Made by a program: the position numbers and the translations under genes. The notes under the pieces were generated by a model that was not told the DNA's origin, made no database searches, and saw nothing but the letters and a program-made list of their open reading frames with translations. Below, piece by piece: positions 28,068-39,360 of a DNA stretch of 64,000 nt. Location of the stretch: contig CACBHZ010000002.1 of assembly GCA_902539195.1 (NCBI GenBank), forward strand, positions 1 to 64,000. The letters are read 5' to 3'. This DNA is from an uncultured Pelagibacteraceae bacterium. GTDB lineage: Bacteria; Pseudomonadota; Alphaproteobacteria; Pelagibacterales; Pelagibacteraceae. How positions within the stretch are numbered: the first letter of the stretch is position 1; each line of letters opens with the position of its first letter.

Positions 28068-29046
28068 AACTATTTTTTAATGTGCATACAGCCAAACTAA
28101 ATCTTAATGACCTGTTCCACTTTAAGATTAGCTTATAATTATTAAAAATAATATATGCTGGTTTAAGTTTATTTGCATTTTCTACTATTTCAGCATCAGG
28201 AGTAACAATTGCTGCTGTCAAATTGTCATATTTTTCCAAAAAAGACGAATTTTTTATATAATTTTTTAAATATTTTACTTTTCTTTCATGTTTAATTTTT
28301 TTTGCTGATGTATTTAAATATTTATCAGGAATATTTTCATTTAGATTAATTCTATAAAAACACGGAGTATTATCATTCCATCCAAGATTACTTAAATAGT
28401 TTGCTGCCGATGCAAAAGAGTCCTCAATATTTTTTAGATCAATTGATCCATCTTTATTATAGTCAATGGCATAATTTTTAATTGTGGATGGCATAAATTG
28501 AAAATTACCAAATGCACCTGCCCAGGATCCAAATAATGTACTCGGATCTATAATTTTTGCATCTACTAATTTTAAAAGGGTGATTAATTCTTTAGTAAAA
28601 AATTCACTTCTTCTTTGATCGTAGCTTAATGTTGCAAGTGAAGAAACGATATCCATTTTACCTAAGTAGTTTCCAAAATTAGTTTCAATACCCATAAGTG
28701 CCAATAGCAAATTTTTATCTACTTTGTATTCAGAAGATACTTTATTAATAATATTGTTTTCTTTATTTAATATAATTTTTCCTAGTTTTACTTTTTTTGA
28801 AGAGGTTCTTTTTGAAATATATGTCTTTGTGTCTTCATAGAATTCAGGTTGGTATCTGTCATACTTTATTACATCGGGTAAGAACTTGGAGTTATCTATT
28901 AAATTATTAACTGTAGATTTACTAATACCTTCATTAATTGCTCTTTTTTTAAATTTAATTTTCCAATCATTGAAGTCATCAGCAATTAGATTTGCAGAAT
29001 TTAATATAATTAAAATTGATATGATAAATAATTTAATTTTTTTCAT
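28051..29046 (-). CDS. Lytic murein transglycosylase (MltB family)
   Basis: LLALMGIETNFGNYLGKMDIVSSLATLSYD; SWAGAFGNFQFMPSTIKNYA. Confidence 0.92.
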   Translation of the reverse strand: MKKIKLFIISILIILNSANLIADDFNDWKIKFKKRAINEGISKSTVNNLIDNSKFLPDVIKYDRYQPEFYEDTKTYISKRTSSKKVKLGKIILNKENNIINKVSSEYKVDKNLLLALMGIETNFGNYLGKMDIVSSLATLSYDQRRSEFFTKELITLLKLVDAKIIDPSTLFGSWAGAFGNFQFMPSTIKNYAIDYNKDGSIDLKNIEDSFASAANYLSNLGWNDNTPCFYRINLNENIPDKYLNTSAKKIKHERKVKYLKNYIKNSSFLEKYDNLTAAIVTPDAEIVENANKLKPAYIIFNNYKLILKWNRSLRFSLAVCTLKNSFENET

Positions 29047-29929
29047 ACAAATCTTTTAGGTATATCGATACAGCAATCCATATCAAAATAAAGCTGATTA
29101 ATTTATGTATATCTAATTCCTCATTATATACGAAATAACCCAACAGGAATTGCAAAGTTGGAGTTATATAAAAAACCATGCCAGTCGGACCTAAACCACA
29201 TAATTCAACACCTCTAACATATAAATATAAAGGAATCACGGTCATAGGGCCTGCCAGCATAAATACTAACATTAATTTAACATTCGATATATCAAAATCA
29301 TTTAAATCATTTTGTACAATTAAATAAAAAGCAAATATTACTGCTGGAAAAATAAATAAACTTTCAACTAATAAACCAATATCTGTGTCTACATCAATTT
29401 TTTTTCTTACTAAATTATAAAAACTCCAACTTAGAGCTACAATTAAACCAACCCATGGTATTGATTGGAAACTAGATATTACTAAATACAGAATTGATAT
29501 AGTTACGATTAAAAGTGAAATTTTAGTTTTGAAACTTAATTCCTCTTTTAAAAAATAATAACCTAAAAAAACACTTATTATAGGCATTATAAAATATCCA
29601 AAACTAGCATCTATAACTTGATCATTTCCTATTGCATAAATCCAAACAGCCCAATTCGTAAAAATTAATAATCCAGATAAAAACAGCATCATAATTTTTT
29701 TTTTATCTTTAAAAACCGAGCTAAATTTTTTCCACTTTGACAAAATGATTGTTGTCAAAATTAGCATAACAGTTGTCCATGCACTTCGATGTAGGACAAC
29801 TTCAATGTGGCCAGCAAAAGCAATATATTTAAAATATATAACTCCAATAAAACCCCACCAGAAAGAACCAAATGCCGTTAAAATTATACCTTTATTAAAT
29901 TGATTTTTGCTTAACATTATATTGATCAA
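29033..29929 (-). CDS. rarD: EamA family transporter RarD-like
   Basis: RarD-like NKGIILTAFGSFWWGFIGVIYFK; EVVLHRSAWTTVML; MVFYITPTLQFLLGYFVYNE. Confidence 0.88.
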   Translation of the reverse strand: MINIMLSKNQFNKGIILTAFGSFWWGFIGVIYFKYIAFAGHIEVVLHRSAWTTVMLILTTIILSKWKKFSSVFKDKKKIMMLFLSGLLIFTNWAVWIYAIGNDQVIDASFGYFIMPIISVFLGYYFLKEELSFKTKISLLIVTISILYLVISSFQSIPWVGLIVALSWSFYNLVRKKIDVDTDIGLLVESLFIFPAVIFAFYLIVQNDLNDFDISNVKLMLVFMLAGPMTVIPLYLYVRGVELCGLGPTGMVFYITPTLQFLLGYFVYNEELDIHKLISFILIWIAVSIYLKDLYEKN

Positions 29930-29977
29930 TTAAACTATTTTGTTTATGAAATATAGAATTTTAATTATTACAAATTA

Positions 29978-30067
29978 GGAGAGATGGCTGAGCGGTTGAA
30001 AGCACCGGTCTTGAAAACCGGCAAAGGGGCAACTCTTTCCTGGGTTCGAATCCCAGTCTCTCCGCCA
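29978..30067 (+). tRNA. tRNA-Ser (anticodon TGA)
   Basis: GGAGAGATGGCTGAGCGGTTGAAAGCACCGGTCTTGAAAACCGGCAAAGGGGCAACTCTTTCCTGGGTTCGAATCCCAGTCTCTCCGCCA; class II variable arm. Confidence 0.97.
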
Positions 30068-30328
30068 CTAATATTTATTTTTAAATTCTATAAGTTTTTT
30101 TAAGATAACTGTATCCTCAAAATCTTTTGAATTTTTACCTAAACTTAAATTGACCAAAGTTTCATCATCAAAATTAATTAACTTATCTAAAGAAACTAAT
30201 TCTTTATGGTCAAGATTATCGATGATTGAACTAACAAATTTAGAGACAAAAATATCCATTTCTTTAGTGCCACGATATTGAGCTCTGTATAAAATTTTAT
30301 TTATTAAATTTTGTTTATTTGAATCCAT
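30068..30328 (-). CDS. sdhE: Succinate dehydrogenase assembly factor SdhE family
   Basis: NKILYRAQYRGTKEMDIFVSKFV; divergent to recG as commonly seen in alphaproteobacteria. Confidence 0.82.
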   Translation of the reverse strand: MDSNKQNLINKILYRAQYRGTKEMDIFVSKFVSSIIDNLDHKELVSLDKLINFDDETLVNLSLGKNSKDFEDTVILKKLIEFKNKY

Positions 30329-30354
30329 TAATTAAATCTTTATATATATAAATC

Positions 30355-32394
30355 ATGAATGATCACGACTATTTATTGTCAAATATTCAAAATATTAAAG
30401 GTATAGGAAAAAAAACAAGCCAATTATTTAAAAGAAAAAATATAAATACAATTTTTGATTTATTATGGCATCTACCAACTAGTAAAATTGAAAATTCAAA
30501 AGTAACAAATGTTGATGATATACAAATAGGTAAATTACAAACAATTAAATTAATACCCCTAAAATATAATTTTCCTAGAATAAGAAGATTACCCAACAGA
30601 GTTGCATGTCAAAGTAATGATATAAAAATTGATTGTGTTTTTTTTAATTCGTATGAGGGATATATAAAAAAAATCTTACCATTAAATACTGAAATAATAA
30701 TAAGTGGAAAAATTAATTTTTTTAGAAATAAATATCAAATCACTAATCCTACTCAGATTAAAGAAAGTAATGAAAATATTTTAGAGACTCAAAATAAATA
30801 TAGTCTTACAGATGGTCTTACGATCAATAAATACAATAGTATAATTAATGAAGTTTTAAAGGAATTACCAGATTTAGATGAGTGGCTAAATGATGATATA
30901 AAGAAAAAATTTAATAATATTAAGTGGAAAGACGCAATCTTAAAAATTCACAGTCTTGATACTAATGAAATTTTAAAATCTAAGTATTATAAACGGTTAG
31001 TTTTTGACGAATTGTTTGCTCATTTTTTATTATCCTCAAAGATAAGAACGAAAATAAAAAAAATAAAGAAATCACAAAAAATTTTTAAAGATTGTAAAGA
31101 ACAATTAATACAAGATTTAAATTTTAAATTAACAAATGATCAAGAAGCTGCAATAACTATCATAAACAAAGATCTTAAATCAAAAGATAGAATGTTTAGA
31201 CTTCTACAAGGAGATGTTGGATCTGGTAAAACAATCGTATCAATGATAGCTGCAGTAAATTGTATAAATGCTGGATATCAAACTAGCTTTATGGTGCCTA
31301 CTGAAATTCTAGCAAAGCAACATTTTTCTTTTGCTAAAAAATATCTACCCAAAAATTTAAAAATTGAAATGTTAACAGGTAAGTCAAAATATACCGATAG
31401 AAAGAAAATTTTAGAGAATCTTAAACTTGGTAAAATAGACTTTCTGATAGGAACACATGCGTTATTCCAAAAAAAAGTTGAATATAATAAACTGGGTTTA
31501 ATAATTATTGATGAACAACATAAGTTTGGTGTTCGTCAGCGTAAAGAGTTATCAGAAAAAGGTGGAAATAACTGCGATGTTCTAGTCATGTCTGCAACTC
31601 CAATACCAAGAACAATGATGATGACGGTTTATGGTGATATGGATTTAACCTTAATTAAAGAAAAACCAAAAAATAGAAAAAAAATAATCACATACAGCAA
31701 GTTAGAAGATAAAATATCTGAAATAATTAGATTTGTTAAAAAAGAAATTTCTAATAAAAATCAAATTTTCTGGGTTTGTCCTTTGATAGAAGAGTCGAAA
31801 AAAGTTGAACAACAATCTGTTGTAAATAAATTTAAGTATTTAGAAAAATATTTTAAGAATAGAATTGGATTAATTCATGGTTCACTTGATAAGGATGAAA
31901 GGAACAAAATTTTAAATAATTTCTTAGATAGAAAGTTGGATATATTGGTTTCAACCACTGTTATTGAAGTTGGAATTGATTTTCCAAATGCTAACGTAAT
32001 TGTTATAGAAAATGCTGATAAGTATGGTTTATCACAGTTGCATCAGTTAAGAGGTCGTGTCGGACGTGGTAGTAAACAATCTTACTGTATATTGATGTTT
32101 AAATCATCTTTAAGTGAAAATGCAAAAAAAAGAATTAATATTCTCAAAAGTTCAGATGACGGTTTTATAATTTCAGAAGAAGATATGAAATTGAGAGGAT
32201 ATGGAGATTTATTAGGATTTAAACAAAGTGGAATTAAAAATTTTAGATTAGCTGATCCAATATTAAACGAAGATTTATTCTTACTTGCTGAGGCAGAAGT
32301 TAAAAAATTGGAAATGAAAGGAGATAATTTTAGTAAATATAATAAATTATTAAAATTATACGATCGAGCGTCAATAATTAACGAAATATCTTAA
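30355..32394 (+). CDS. recG: ATP-dependent DNA helicase RecG
   Basis: LLQGDVGSGKTIVSMIAA; IIDEQHKFGVRQR; MSATPIPRTMMMTVYGDMD; QLHQLRGRVGRG. Confidence 0.97.
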   Translation: MNDHDYLLSNIQNIKGIGKKTSQLFKRKNINTIFDLLWHLPTSKIENSKVTNVDDIQIGKLQTIKLIPLKYNFPRIRRLPNRVACQSNDIKIDCVFFNSYEGYIKKILPLNTEIIISGKINFFRNKYQITNPTQIKESNENILETQNKYSLTDGLTINKYNSIINEVLKELPDLDEWLNDDIKKKFNNIKWKDAILKIHSLDTNEILKSKYYKRLVFDELFAHFLLSSKIRTKIKKIKKSQKIFKDCKEQLIQDLNFKLTNDQEAAITIINKDLKSKDRMFRLLQGDVGSGKTIVSMIAAVNCINAGYQTSFMVPTEILAKQHFSFAKKYLPKNLKIEMLTGKSKYTDRKKILENLKLGKIDFLIGTHALFQKKVEYNKLGLIIIDEQHKFGVRQRKELSEKGGNNCDVLVMSATPIPRTMMMTVYGDMDLTLIKEKPKNRKKIITYSKLEDKISEIIRFVKKEISNKNQIFWVCPLIEESKKVEQQSVVNKFKYLEKYFKNRIGLIHGSLDKDERNKILNNFLDRKLDILVSTTVIEVGIDFPNANVIVIENADKYGLSQLHQLRGRVGRGSKQSYCILMFKSSLSENAKKRINILKSSDDGFIISEEDMKLRGYGDLLGFKQSGIKNFRLADPILNEDLFLLAEAEVKKLEMKGDNFSKYNKLLKLYDRASIINEIS

Positions 32395-33014
32395 ATATTT
32401 TTTGGATCTGAGGTTCCAGCTGAAACTATGAATTTAGATGCTTCTTCAAAAGTCATATCTAAATAAATAACTTCATCTTTTGGGAACATTAATAAAAATC
32501 CACTTGTGGGATTTGGTGTTGTTGGAACAAATACATTAATAAGATTTGTATTTGTTTTTTTTGATATTTCACCATCGTTTTCTCTGGTCGCAAAGCCTAC
32601 TGCCCAACTACCTTTTCTAGGATACTCTACTAACACTACACTTTTTTTTGATCCTTTTTTTGGTGCTAATGTTTCGGTCATTTGACCAATTGCTGAATAT
32701 ATTGTTCTAAGAATTGGTATTCTTTTCAATATATCATTAAATATTTTAAGTATTTTCTTTCCAATAAATGAAAGAGATAAACTTCCAATTATTGTGATAA
32801 AAATTATTGCTAACAATATTTCTAAACCTGGTATTGCAAAAGGCAAATAGCTATTTGGATTTAACTCGTTTGGTATTAATTTTGACGATATGGATATAAA
32901 AAATCTAGTTAAATATAATGTAATTCCTATTGGAACAAGAACAACTATTCCTGCTATAAAATAGTTTCTAAGTTTGCCTAGAATTGAAATTCCTTTTCTT
33001 TTTAATTTTGCCAT
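32391..33014 (-). CDS. DUF502 domain membrane protein
   Basis: LRNYFIAGIVVLVPIGITLYLTRFF; RIPILRTIYSAIGQMTETL; VFVPTTPNPTSGFLLMFPKDEV. Confidence 0.88.
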   Translation of the reverse strand: MAKLKRKGISILGKLRNYFIAGIVVLVPIGITLYLTRFFISISSKLIPNELNPNSYLPFAIPGLEILLAIIFITIIGSLSLSFIGKKILKIFNDILKRIPILRTIYSAIGQMTETLAPKKGSKKSVVLVEYPRKGSWAVGFATRENDGEISKKTNTNLINVFVPTTPNPTSGFLLMFPKDEVIYLDMTFEEASKFIVSAGTSDPKNI

Positions 33015-33017
33015 AAA

Positions 33018-33095
33018 TTAACTGTAACTTGCATATAAAACAAATATGACTGCGAATATAAAAAGTACTATTAAAATTTTGTTATTAAGTATCAT
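33018..33095 (-). CDS. Putative 25-aa single-TM microprotein
   Basis: ATG...TAA encoding MILNNKILIVLFIFAVIFVLYASYS; stop lies 3 bp before the DUF502 start. Confidence 0.3.
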   Translation of the reverse strand: MILNNKILIVLFIFAVIFVLYASYS

Positions 33096-33138
33096 ATAAA
33101 TTTCTATAAAAAAGGTGTAATATAATAAGTAAAAAAAA

Positions 33139-33960
33139 GTGAATAGAAGAAATTTCATACATTTATTTGGTTGTAGTTGCTTATCTTTTGGCCTATCTGC
33201 ATGTGGTAGTGCACCGATAACAGATCGAAAACAACTAAAATTAATTCCCGAATCTAACCTAAATGCAAAAGCTGCTCAATTATATGAAAAGGTAAAAGAG
33301 AAAGAAACCTTAAGTGATGATACTAAAACATTAAATCAAATTAAAGAAATTGGTTCGAAAATTGAATATTCAATATCAGAATACTTTGACCGTAATAATA
33401 TTCCTGACCCAACAATAAATTTTGATTGGGAATATATACTTATTGATAAAAAGAAAGTTAAAAATGCTTGGTGTATGCCTGGAGGTAAAATTGCTGTTTA
33501 TACCGGTCTATTAGATATAACTAAAAATGAAGATGGATTGGCAGCTGTAATGGGTCATGAAATTGCGCATGCTGTTGCAAAACATTCAGTAGAAAGAGCA
33601 AGTAGAGGTGTTTTATTAAATACAGGTACAGCAATTTTAGATATAGCCACTAAAGGTAAAGTATCTCAGATAAATAGAACCACTGGGATGAATGCTGTCG
33701 GTCTATTATCACAGATAGGAATTATGAATCCTTTCAATAGAAAACAAGAGAGTGAAGCTGATTATCTTGGTCTCATATTTGCATCATTATCTGGTTATGA
33801 CATTAGGGAAACAATCAAAGTTTGGGAAAGAATGAAAGAAGCAAAAAAAGGGAAAGAACCACCTGAATTTATGTCTACTCACCCATCTTCAACAAATAGA
33901 ATTAATAATATTACAAATTGGATAAACGAAATTATTATTAAATATCCGCCTATTGCATAA
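33139..33960 (+). CDS. M48 family metallopeptidase, lipoprotein signal
   Basis: MNRRNFIHLFGCSCLSFGLSACG; VMGHEIAHAVAKHSVERAS (HExxH); ESEADYLGL. GTG start. Confidence 0.93.
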   Translation: MNRRNFIHLFGCSCLSFGLSACGSAPITDRKQLKLIPESNLNAKAAQLYEKVKEKETLSDDTKTLNQIKEIGSKIEYSISEYFDRNNIPDPTINFDWEYILIDKKKVKNAWCMPGGKIAVYTGLLDITKNEDGLAAVMGHEIAHAVAKHSVERASRGVLLNTGTAILDIATKGKVSQINRTTGMNAVGLLSQIGIMNPFNRKQESEADYLGLIFASLSGYDIRETIKVWERMKEAKKGKEPPEFMSTHPSSTNRINNITNWINEIIIKYPPIA

Positions 33961-33961
33961 G

Positions 33962-34037
<76 letters not shown>

Positions 34038-34087
34038 CCAAAAAGCGTTTTTATATTGATTTTTTTTTATTAATCAATGTAAAAAAT

Positions 34088-35200
34088 TTACAATTTATTG
34101 ATGTACTTATCGTGAAATTCATCAAAAGTACCTTGTTTTATATTGTCTCTGATGTTTTTCATTAAATCTTGATAAAAGTTGATGTTATTGAGGGTTAGAA
34201 TCATTGAGGCCAACATTTCATTAGTATTAAATAAATGATTTAAATAATTCTTAGAATATTTATTTAAATTGAACTTTGTGACACTTTTGTCCAGAGGAGT
34301 ATTATCGTTTTTATATTTTGAATTTCTAATTTGAATTTGTCCCTCCCACGTAAAAGCTAAACCAGTTCTCCCAGATCTCGTTGGCATTACACAGTCAAAC
34401 ATATCAACACCTCTCTTAACTGCTCCGAGAATATCAGATGGAGTACCAACACCCATTAAATATCTTGGTTTATCTTTAGGCATATGATCTTTTATTCCAT
34501 CTAGAACGTCAAACATTTCATCTTGTGTTTCTCCAACTGCCAGTCCTCCTAGGGCATAGCCATTAAAATTAATGTCAATAAGGTTGTTTAAAGATTTTAT
34601 TCTTAGATCATTAAATAATCCACCTTGCACGATTCCAAATAAACCTTTGTGGTCATTTATTCCAAATGCATCTTTTGATCTTTTTGCCCACTCTGATGAT
34701 AATTCCATTGATTTTTTAATTTTATCATAGTCTTTAGTATTCTTAGGGCATTCATCCATAACCATCACTATATCTGAGTTCAAGCCTTTTTGAATTCTTA
34801 TACTTTCTTCAGGGCTTAAAATAAAAGTTTTACCATCTATATGTGATTGAAAAATTGCACCTTTATCTCTATCGATTTTATTTAATTTTGACAGAGACAT
34901 AACTTGAAAACCACCCGAGTCAGTTAAAATTGGTAATTCACAATTCATGAATTCATGAAGTCCTCCAACACTTTCAATTCTTTTAACACCTGGTCTTATC
35001 ATTAGATGATACGTATTTGATAAGATGATCTCACTACCTGTTTTTTTTATATCATCTAAAAAAACACCTTTAACAGTTGCTTGTGTACCAACTGGCATAA
35101 ATGCAGGCGTATTTATATTTCCTCTATGGGTCTCTATAACTCCTACTCTTGCATAATTTTGAGTGTGATGAACATTAAAATTGAAATCTTTTAATGTCAT
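34088..35200 (-). CDS. tgt: tRNA-guanine transglycosylase
   Basis: PILTDSGGFQVMSLSKL; GIVQGGLFNDLR; FDCVMPTRSGRTGLAF. Confidence 0.97.
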   Translation of the reverse strand: MTLKDFNFNVHHTQNYARVGVIETHRGNINTPAFMPVGTQATVKGVFLDDIKKTGSEIILSNTYHLMIRPGVKRIESVGGLHEFMNCELPILTDSGGFQVMSLSKLNKIDRDKGAIFQSHIDGKTFILSPEESIRIQKGLNSDIVMVMDECPKNTKDYDKIKKSMELSSEWAKRSKDAFGINDHKGLFGIVQGGLFNDLRIKSLNNLIDINFNGYALGGLAVGETQDEMFDVLDGIKDHMPKDKPRYLMGVGTPSDILGAVKRGVDMFDCVMPTRSGRTGLAFTWEGQIQIRNSKYKNDNTPLDKSVTKFNLNKYSKNYLNHLFNTNEMLASMILTLNNINFYQDLMKNIRDNIKQGTFDEFHDKYINKL

Positions 35201-35211
35201 TCATTATTAAA

Positions 35212-35769
35212 TTATTGAGATTTAAAGCTTATAATTTTATCAGGATTTGAAACTGCTCCATTATCACCATCACCTTTTGTAATCATATCAACAAATTCCA
35301 TACCTTCTATTACTTTTCCAAAAACAGTATATTGTCTATCTAGGAAAGGTGCTGGTTTAAAACATATGAAAAATTGACTATTGGCGCTGTTAGGATCTGA
35401 TGATCTAGCCATAGAAACTGTACCTCTATCATGAGGAAGATTGTTAAATTCTTGATCTAAATTTGGTAAATCTGATCCACCCATACCAGCTCTTCTTAAA
35501 TCAAAACCTTTAGAAGATGAATTTCCAAATTTTACATCTCCTGTTTGAGCCATAAACCCATCAATTACTCTGTGAAAGACAACATTATCGTATTGTCCAG
35601 AATCTGCTAACTCTTGAATTCTTTTAACATGTTTTGGTGCAACATCAGGATACATTTCAATTTTTACATCACCATCTTTTAATTTTAAAATCATTATATT
35701 CTCCTTTGCTATTAAATTTGTTGATAAAAAAATAAAAAAAATAACTAAAATATTTAAAAATTTATTCAT
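35212..35769 (-). CDS. Cyclophilin-type peptidyl-prolyl isomerase with signal peptide
   Basis: VVFHRVIDGFMAQTGDV; SMARSSDPNSANSQFFICF; YTVFGKVIEGMEFVD. Confidence 0.96.
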   Translation of the reverse strand: MNKFLNILVIFFIFLSTNLIAKENIMILKLKDGDVKIEMYPDVAPKHVKRIQELADSGQYDNVVFHRVIDGFMAQTGDVKFGNSSSKGFDLRRAGMGGSDLPNLDQEFNNLPHDRGTVSMARSSDPNSANSQFFICFKPAPFLDRQYTVFGKVIEGMEFVDMITKGDGDNGAVSNPDKIISFKSQ

Positions 35770-36256
35770 AAACCTCTTTCAATGATTTAATTGTACTTTT
35801 AGTTGTAAATTTTTTTAAATCACCATTATGTTGAGCGATTTCTTTAACAAATCTAGATGATATTATTTGATTTTCAACATCTGACATTAAAAAAATTGTC
35901 TCAACTTTATTATTAAGTTTTCTATTCATTCCAGCTAGTTGAAATTCATATTCAAAATCCGAAACTGCTCTTAGGCCTCTTAAAATAATATTTGATTTAT
36001 ATTTTTTGCAAAGGTCTGTTGTCAAAGTATTAAATTTTATAACATCAACCTTATTCTTTTTAAATTTCAGATCTTTATAAAGAGCTCTTTTAACTATTTC
36101 TATTCTTTCATCTAATGAAAATAGGAAGTTTTTCTGATTTCCATCTGAAATACCAACAATTACTTTATCTACTATCTTGAGTGATTTCTTAATGACATCT
36201 ATATGGCCAAAAGTAATTGGATCAAAAGTTCCTGGATAAATAGCTATATTTTTCAT
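35762..36256 (-). CDS. coaD: Phosphopantetheine adenylyltransferase
   Basis: AIYPGTFDPITFGHIDVIKKS; ISSRFVKEIAQHNGD. Confidence 0.97.
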   Translation of the reverse strand: MKNIAIYPGTFDPITFGHIDVIKKSLKIVDKVIVGISDGNQKNFLFSLDERIEIVKRALYKDLKFKKNKVDVIKFNTLTTDLCKKYKSNIILRGLRAVSDFEYEFQLAGMNRKLNNKVETIFLMSDVENQIISSRFVKEIAQHNGDLKKFTTKSTIKSLKEVYE

Positions 36257-38829
36257 TAAATGAGATTATCATCTAATTTAATAGCAGAAACTACTTTTTC
36301 ATCACCAGTCAGTTTAATTATTCTAACACCTTGCGTATTACGACCAGCTATTCTTATTTCTTTAACAGCTGTTCTTATTACTCTACCTTTATTTGTAGAA
36401 ATTAATATTTGATCTCCTTCAAAAACAGGAAAAGATGAAGAAACATTCCCGTTTCTTTGTGAATTTACAATACCAATAATTCCCTTTCCTCCTCTATTTG
36501 TAACTCTATAATCATAGTGAGATGTTCTCTTACCGTAACCATTTTCTGTGATTGACAGTATGAATTTTTCTTTAGCTTTAATTTCTGATTTTTGATCTTT
36601 AGTTTTTGCTTTCTTATTTGTGTCATGATCAATAATAGACAGAGATACGATAGTATCATTTTCTGCTAAATTGATACCTCTTATACCTTTTGATGATCTA
36701 CCCTTAAAAACTCTAAGTTTTTTAGACTCAAACCTTATGCATTTTCCTAATTTAGTACTTAAAATTATATCCTGATCATCTCTACAAATTTTAACACCAA
36801 TAATTTTATCATTACCGTCAAGTTTCATTGCAATTTTACCTGAAGCATTAATTGAGGTAAAATCTTCAAGATTATTCTTTCTAATTTTTCCTTCACTTGT
36901 TGCAAAAATGATATGCATGTCTTTTGTATCAACATCACTGTCTGGAAATGGCATAATTGAACTTATTGATTGATGATTTTTTAGAGGAAGAATATTAAAT
37001 AAAGACTTACCTTTTGATGCAGCTGATCCTTCAGGAATTTTCCAAGCTTTTACTTTGTATGCTAATCCTTCAGTAGAGAAAAATAGGACAGATGTGTGAG
37101 TATTTACTGATAATGTTTGTACTACAGAATCTTCGTCTCTAGTCTTAATCCCTGTTTTACCTTTCCCACCTCTTTTCTGTTGTTTAACATTACTTAAGGC
37201 ACCTCTTTTAATGTATCCTTGTAAAGTAATTGTAATTATTACAGACTCTTTTTGAATAGTTTCTTCAATATTATAGTTTAAAACTGCATCTATAATCTGT
37301 GTTCTTCTCGGAGATGAAAATTTCTCTTTAATTTGAGATAACTCATTACTAATTACTTTTAATAGTTCACTTTTAGAATTTATTACTTTTTTATACTTTG
37401 TAATCAATTCAGATAATTTTTTTATTTCTTCTTCGATTTCGTTAATTCCAAGAGCTGTTAATTTTTGTAATCTAAGTTCTAGTATTGATGTGACTTGAGT
37501 TTCAGATAAGTTATATGAGCCTTTATAATTTTTGCTATCGACTAATTTTATTAATTTTGCAGATTTCGTTATTTTCCATTTAGTTTTTATAAGAGTATTT
37601 TTTGCCTCTTCTGGATTTTTTGAAGATCTTATAATTTTTATTACTTTATCAATATTTTCTACACTAACAGATAAACCAAGTAATACATGGACACGGTCCT
37701 CTGCTTTTTTTAAATCATATTTAGTTTTATTAATAACTACATCTTCTCTAAATTTTATAAAGTTCTCTAAAAAATCTTTTAGTGAACATGTTTTAGGTTT
37801 GTTATCAACAATCGCTAAAGAATTAAAACCGAATGAAGTTTCAATGGATGTATATTTATAAAGTTGTCTTTTTATTGTCTCGGGCTCAACGCTTCTTCTT
37901 AAGTCTATGGCAACTCTTATACCTTCTCTATTAGATTCATCTCTAATGTCACTTATACCCTCTATTTTTTTGTCTCTAACTAATTCTGCAATTTTTTCAT
38001 TTAAGTTAGATTTGTTTACTTGGTAAGGTATTGAGGTAATTACTAATCTATCTTTACCATTTTTGAGATTTTCAACATTTATTTCACCCCTAATTTTAAA
38101 AGAACCTCTGCCTGTTTTATATCCTTCTCTAATAATATCTTTACCAATAATCACTCCTCCTGTTGGAAAATCAGGGCCAGGAATATGCTTCATTAACTCT
38201 TTAACTTTAATATCTTTATTTTTTATAAGCGCTAAAGTTCCATCAATAATTTCACCAAGATTATGTGGTGGTATACTCGTTGCCATACCAACAGCGATAC
38301 CTCCAGCTCCATTTACCAAAAGATTAGGATATTGAGCTGGCAATACTGTAGGCTCTTGCTCAGTTTCGTCGTAATTACTTTTAAATGAAACGGTATTTTT
38401 TTCTATATCATCAATCAAAAATTGAGAAATTTTTGCAAGTTTGGTTTCTGTATACCTCATTGCTGCAGGTGGATCACCATCGATTGAACCAAAATTGCCC
38501 TGACCATCAATTAAAGGAACGCTCATTGAAAAATCTTGAACCATTCTAACCAAGGCATCATACACAGCTTGATCACCATGCGGATGATATTTACCAATTA
38601 CGTCTCCAACAATTCTTGCAGATTTTCTAAATTGTTTTGACCAATCAAAACCACCTTTGTGCATTGCATATAAAATTCTTCTGTGAACAGGTTTAAGTCC
38701 GTCTCTTATGTCGGGTAATGCCCTACTAATTATTACGCTCATTGCGTAAGATAAATATGATGAACTCATTTCATCATACATCGAAATTGGTTTAATATTT
38801 AAATCTTTAGTTACTTCGTTTTTTTGCAT
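36256..38829 (-). CDS. gyrA: DNA gyrase subunit A
   Basis: [50 protein letters not shown]; GyrA-box [11 protein letters not shown]. Confidence 0.98.
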   Translation of the reverse strand: MQKNEVTKDLNIKPISMYDEMSSSYLSYAMSVIISRALPDIRDGLKPVHRRILYAMHKGGFDWSKQFRKSARIVGDVIGKYHPHGDQAVYDALVRMVQDFSMSVPLIDGQGNFGSIDGDPPAAMRYTETKLAKISQFLIDDIEKNTVSFKSNYDETEQEPTVLPAQYPNLLVNGAGGIAVGMATSIPPHNLGEIIDGTLALIKNKDIKVKELMKHIPGPDFPTGGVIIGKDIIREGYKTGRGSFKIRGEINVENLKNGKDRLVITSIPYQVNKSNLNEKIAELVRDKKIEGISDIRDESNREGIRVAIDLRRSVEPETIKRQLYKYTSIETSFGFNSLAIVDNKPKTCSLKDFLENFIKFREDVVINKTKYDLKKAEDRVHVLLGLSVSVENIDKVIKIIRSSKNPEEAKNTLIKTKWKITKSAKLIKLVDSKNYKGSYNLSETQVTSILELRLQKLTALGINEIEEEIKKLSELITKYKKVINSKSELLKVISNELSQIKEKFSSPRRTQIIDAVLNYNIEETIQKESVIITITLQGYIKRGALSNVKQQKRGGKGKTGIKTRDEDSVVQTLSVNTHTSVLFFSTEGLAYKVKAWKIPEGSAASKGKSLFNILPLKNHQSISSIMPFPDSDVDTKDMHIIFATSEGKIRKNNLEDFTSINASGKIAMKLDGNDKIIGVKICRDDQDIILSTKLGKCIRFESKKLRVFKGRSSKGIRGINLAENDTIVSLSIIDHDTNKKAKTKDQKSEIKAKEKFILSITENGYGKRTSHYDYRVTNRGGKGIIGIVNSQRNGNVSSSFPVFEGDQILISTNKGRVIRTAVKEIRIAGRNTQGVRIIKLTGDEKVVSAIKLDDNLI

Positions 38830-38833
38830 TTAT

Positions 38834-39280
38834 TTAGAAAGGGATATCGTCGTCTAACTCGTTTTGAGCCATAGAACTATCATCAAAACTTTGTTTGTTG
38901 TCTTGAGATGGAATTGAATTTTGATTTCCTCCACCTAACATTGTTAATGATGAATTGTATCCTTGAATTAAAATTTCAGTCGAATATTTATCCTGACCTG
39001 ATTGTTCATCTTTCCATTTTCTAGTAGTCAGTTGTCCTTCAACGTATACTTGTGCTCCTTTTTTTAAATATTGTTGAACTACATTTACTAGTCCTTCATT
39101 GAAAACAACTACTCTATGCCATTCAGTTTTTTCTTTTTTTTCACCAGTATTTTTATCTTTCCATGATTGACTAGTAGCTAGGCTTAATCTTGCTACACTT
39201 TTACCATTAACCATTTGTTTAATTTCTGGATCTGCGCCTAATCGACCGATTAAAAGTACTTTATTTAAGCTTCCTGCCAT
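38834..39280 (-). CDS. ssb: Single-stranded DNA-binding protein
   Basis: [26 protein letters not shown]; acidic C-terminal tip DDDIPF. Confidence 0.97.
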   Translation of the reverse strand: MAGSLNKVLLIGRLGADPEIKQMVNGKSVARLSLATSQSWKDKNTGEKKEKTEWHRVVVFNEGLVNVVQQYLKKGAQVYVEGQLTTRKWKDEQSGQDKYSTEILIQGYNSSLTMLGGGNQNSIPSQDNKQSFDDSSMAQNELDDDIPF

Positions 39281-39296
39281 AATATTTATATATTTG

Positions 39297-39316
39297 AAAT
39301 GTTATTTATAACATTT
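39297..39316. promoter_or_regulatory. 20-bp near-perfect palindrome in the ssb/uvrA divergent promoter region
   Basis: AAATGTTAT-TT-ATAACATTT. Confidence 0.55.
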
Positions 39317-39360
39317 ATAGGCTTGAATATTAATTTTATTAATCTAAAGCAACTAAAATT

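Noticed and set aside
37532-38335. Plus-strand ORFs inside gyrA
   Set aside because: Antisense shadow ORFs of a conserved gene.
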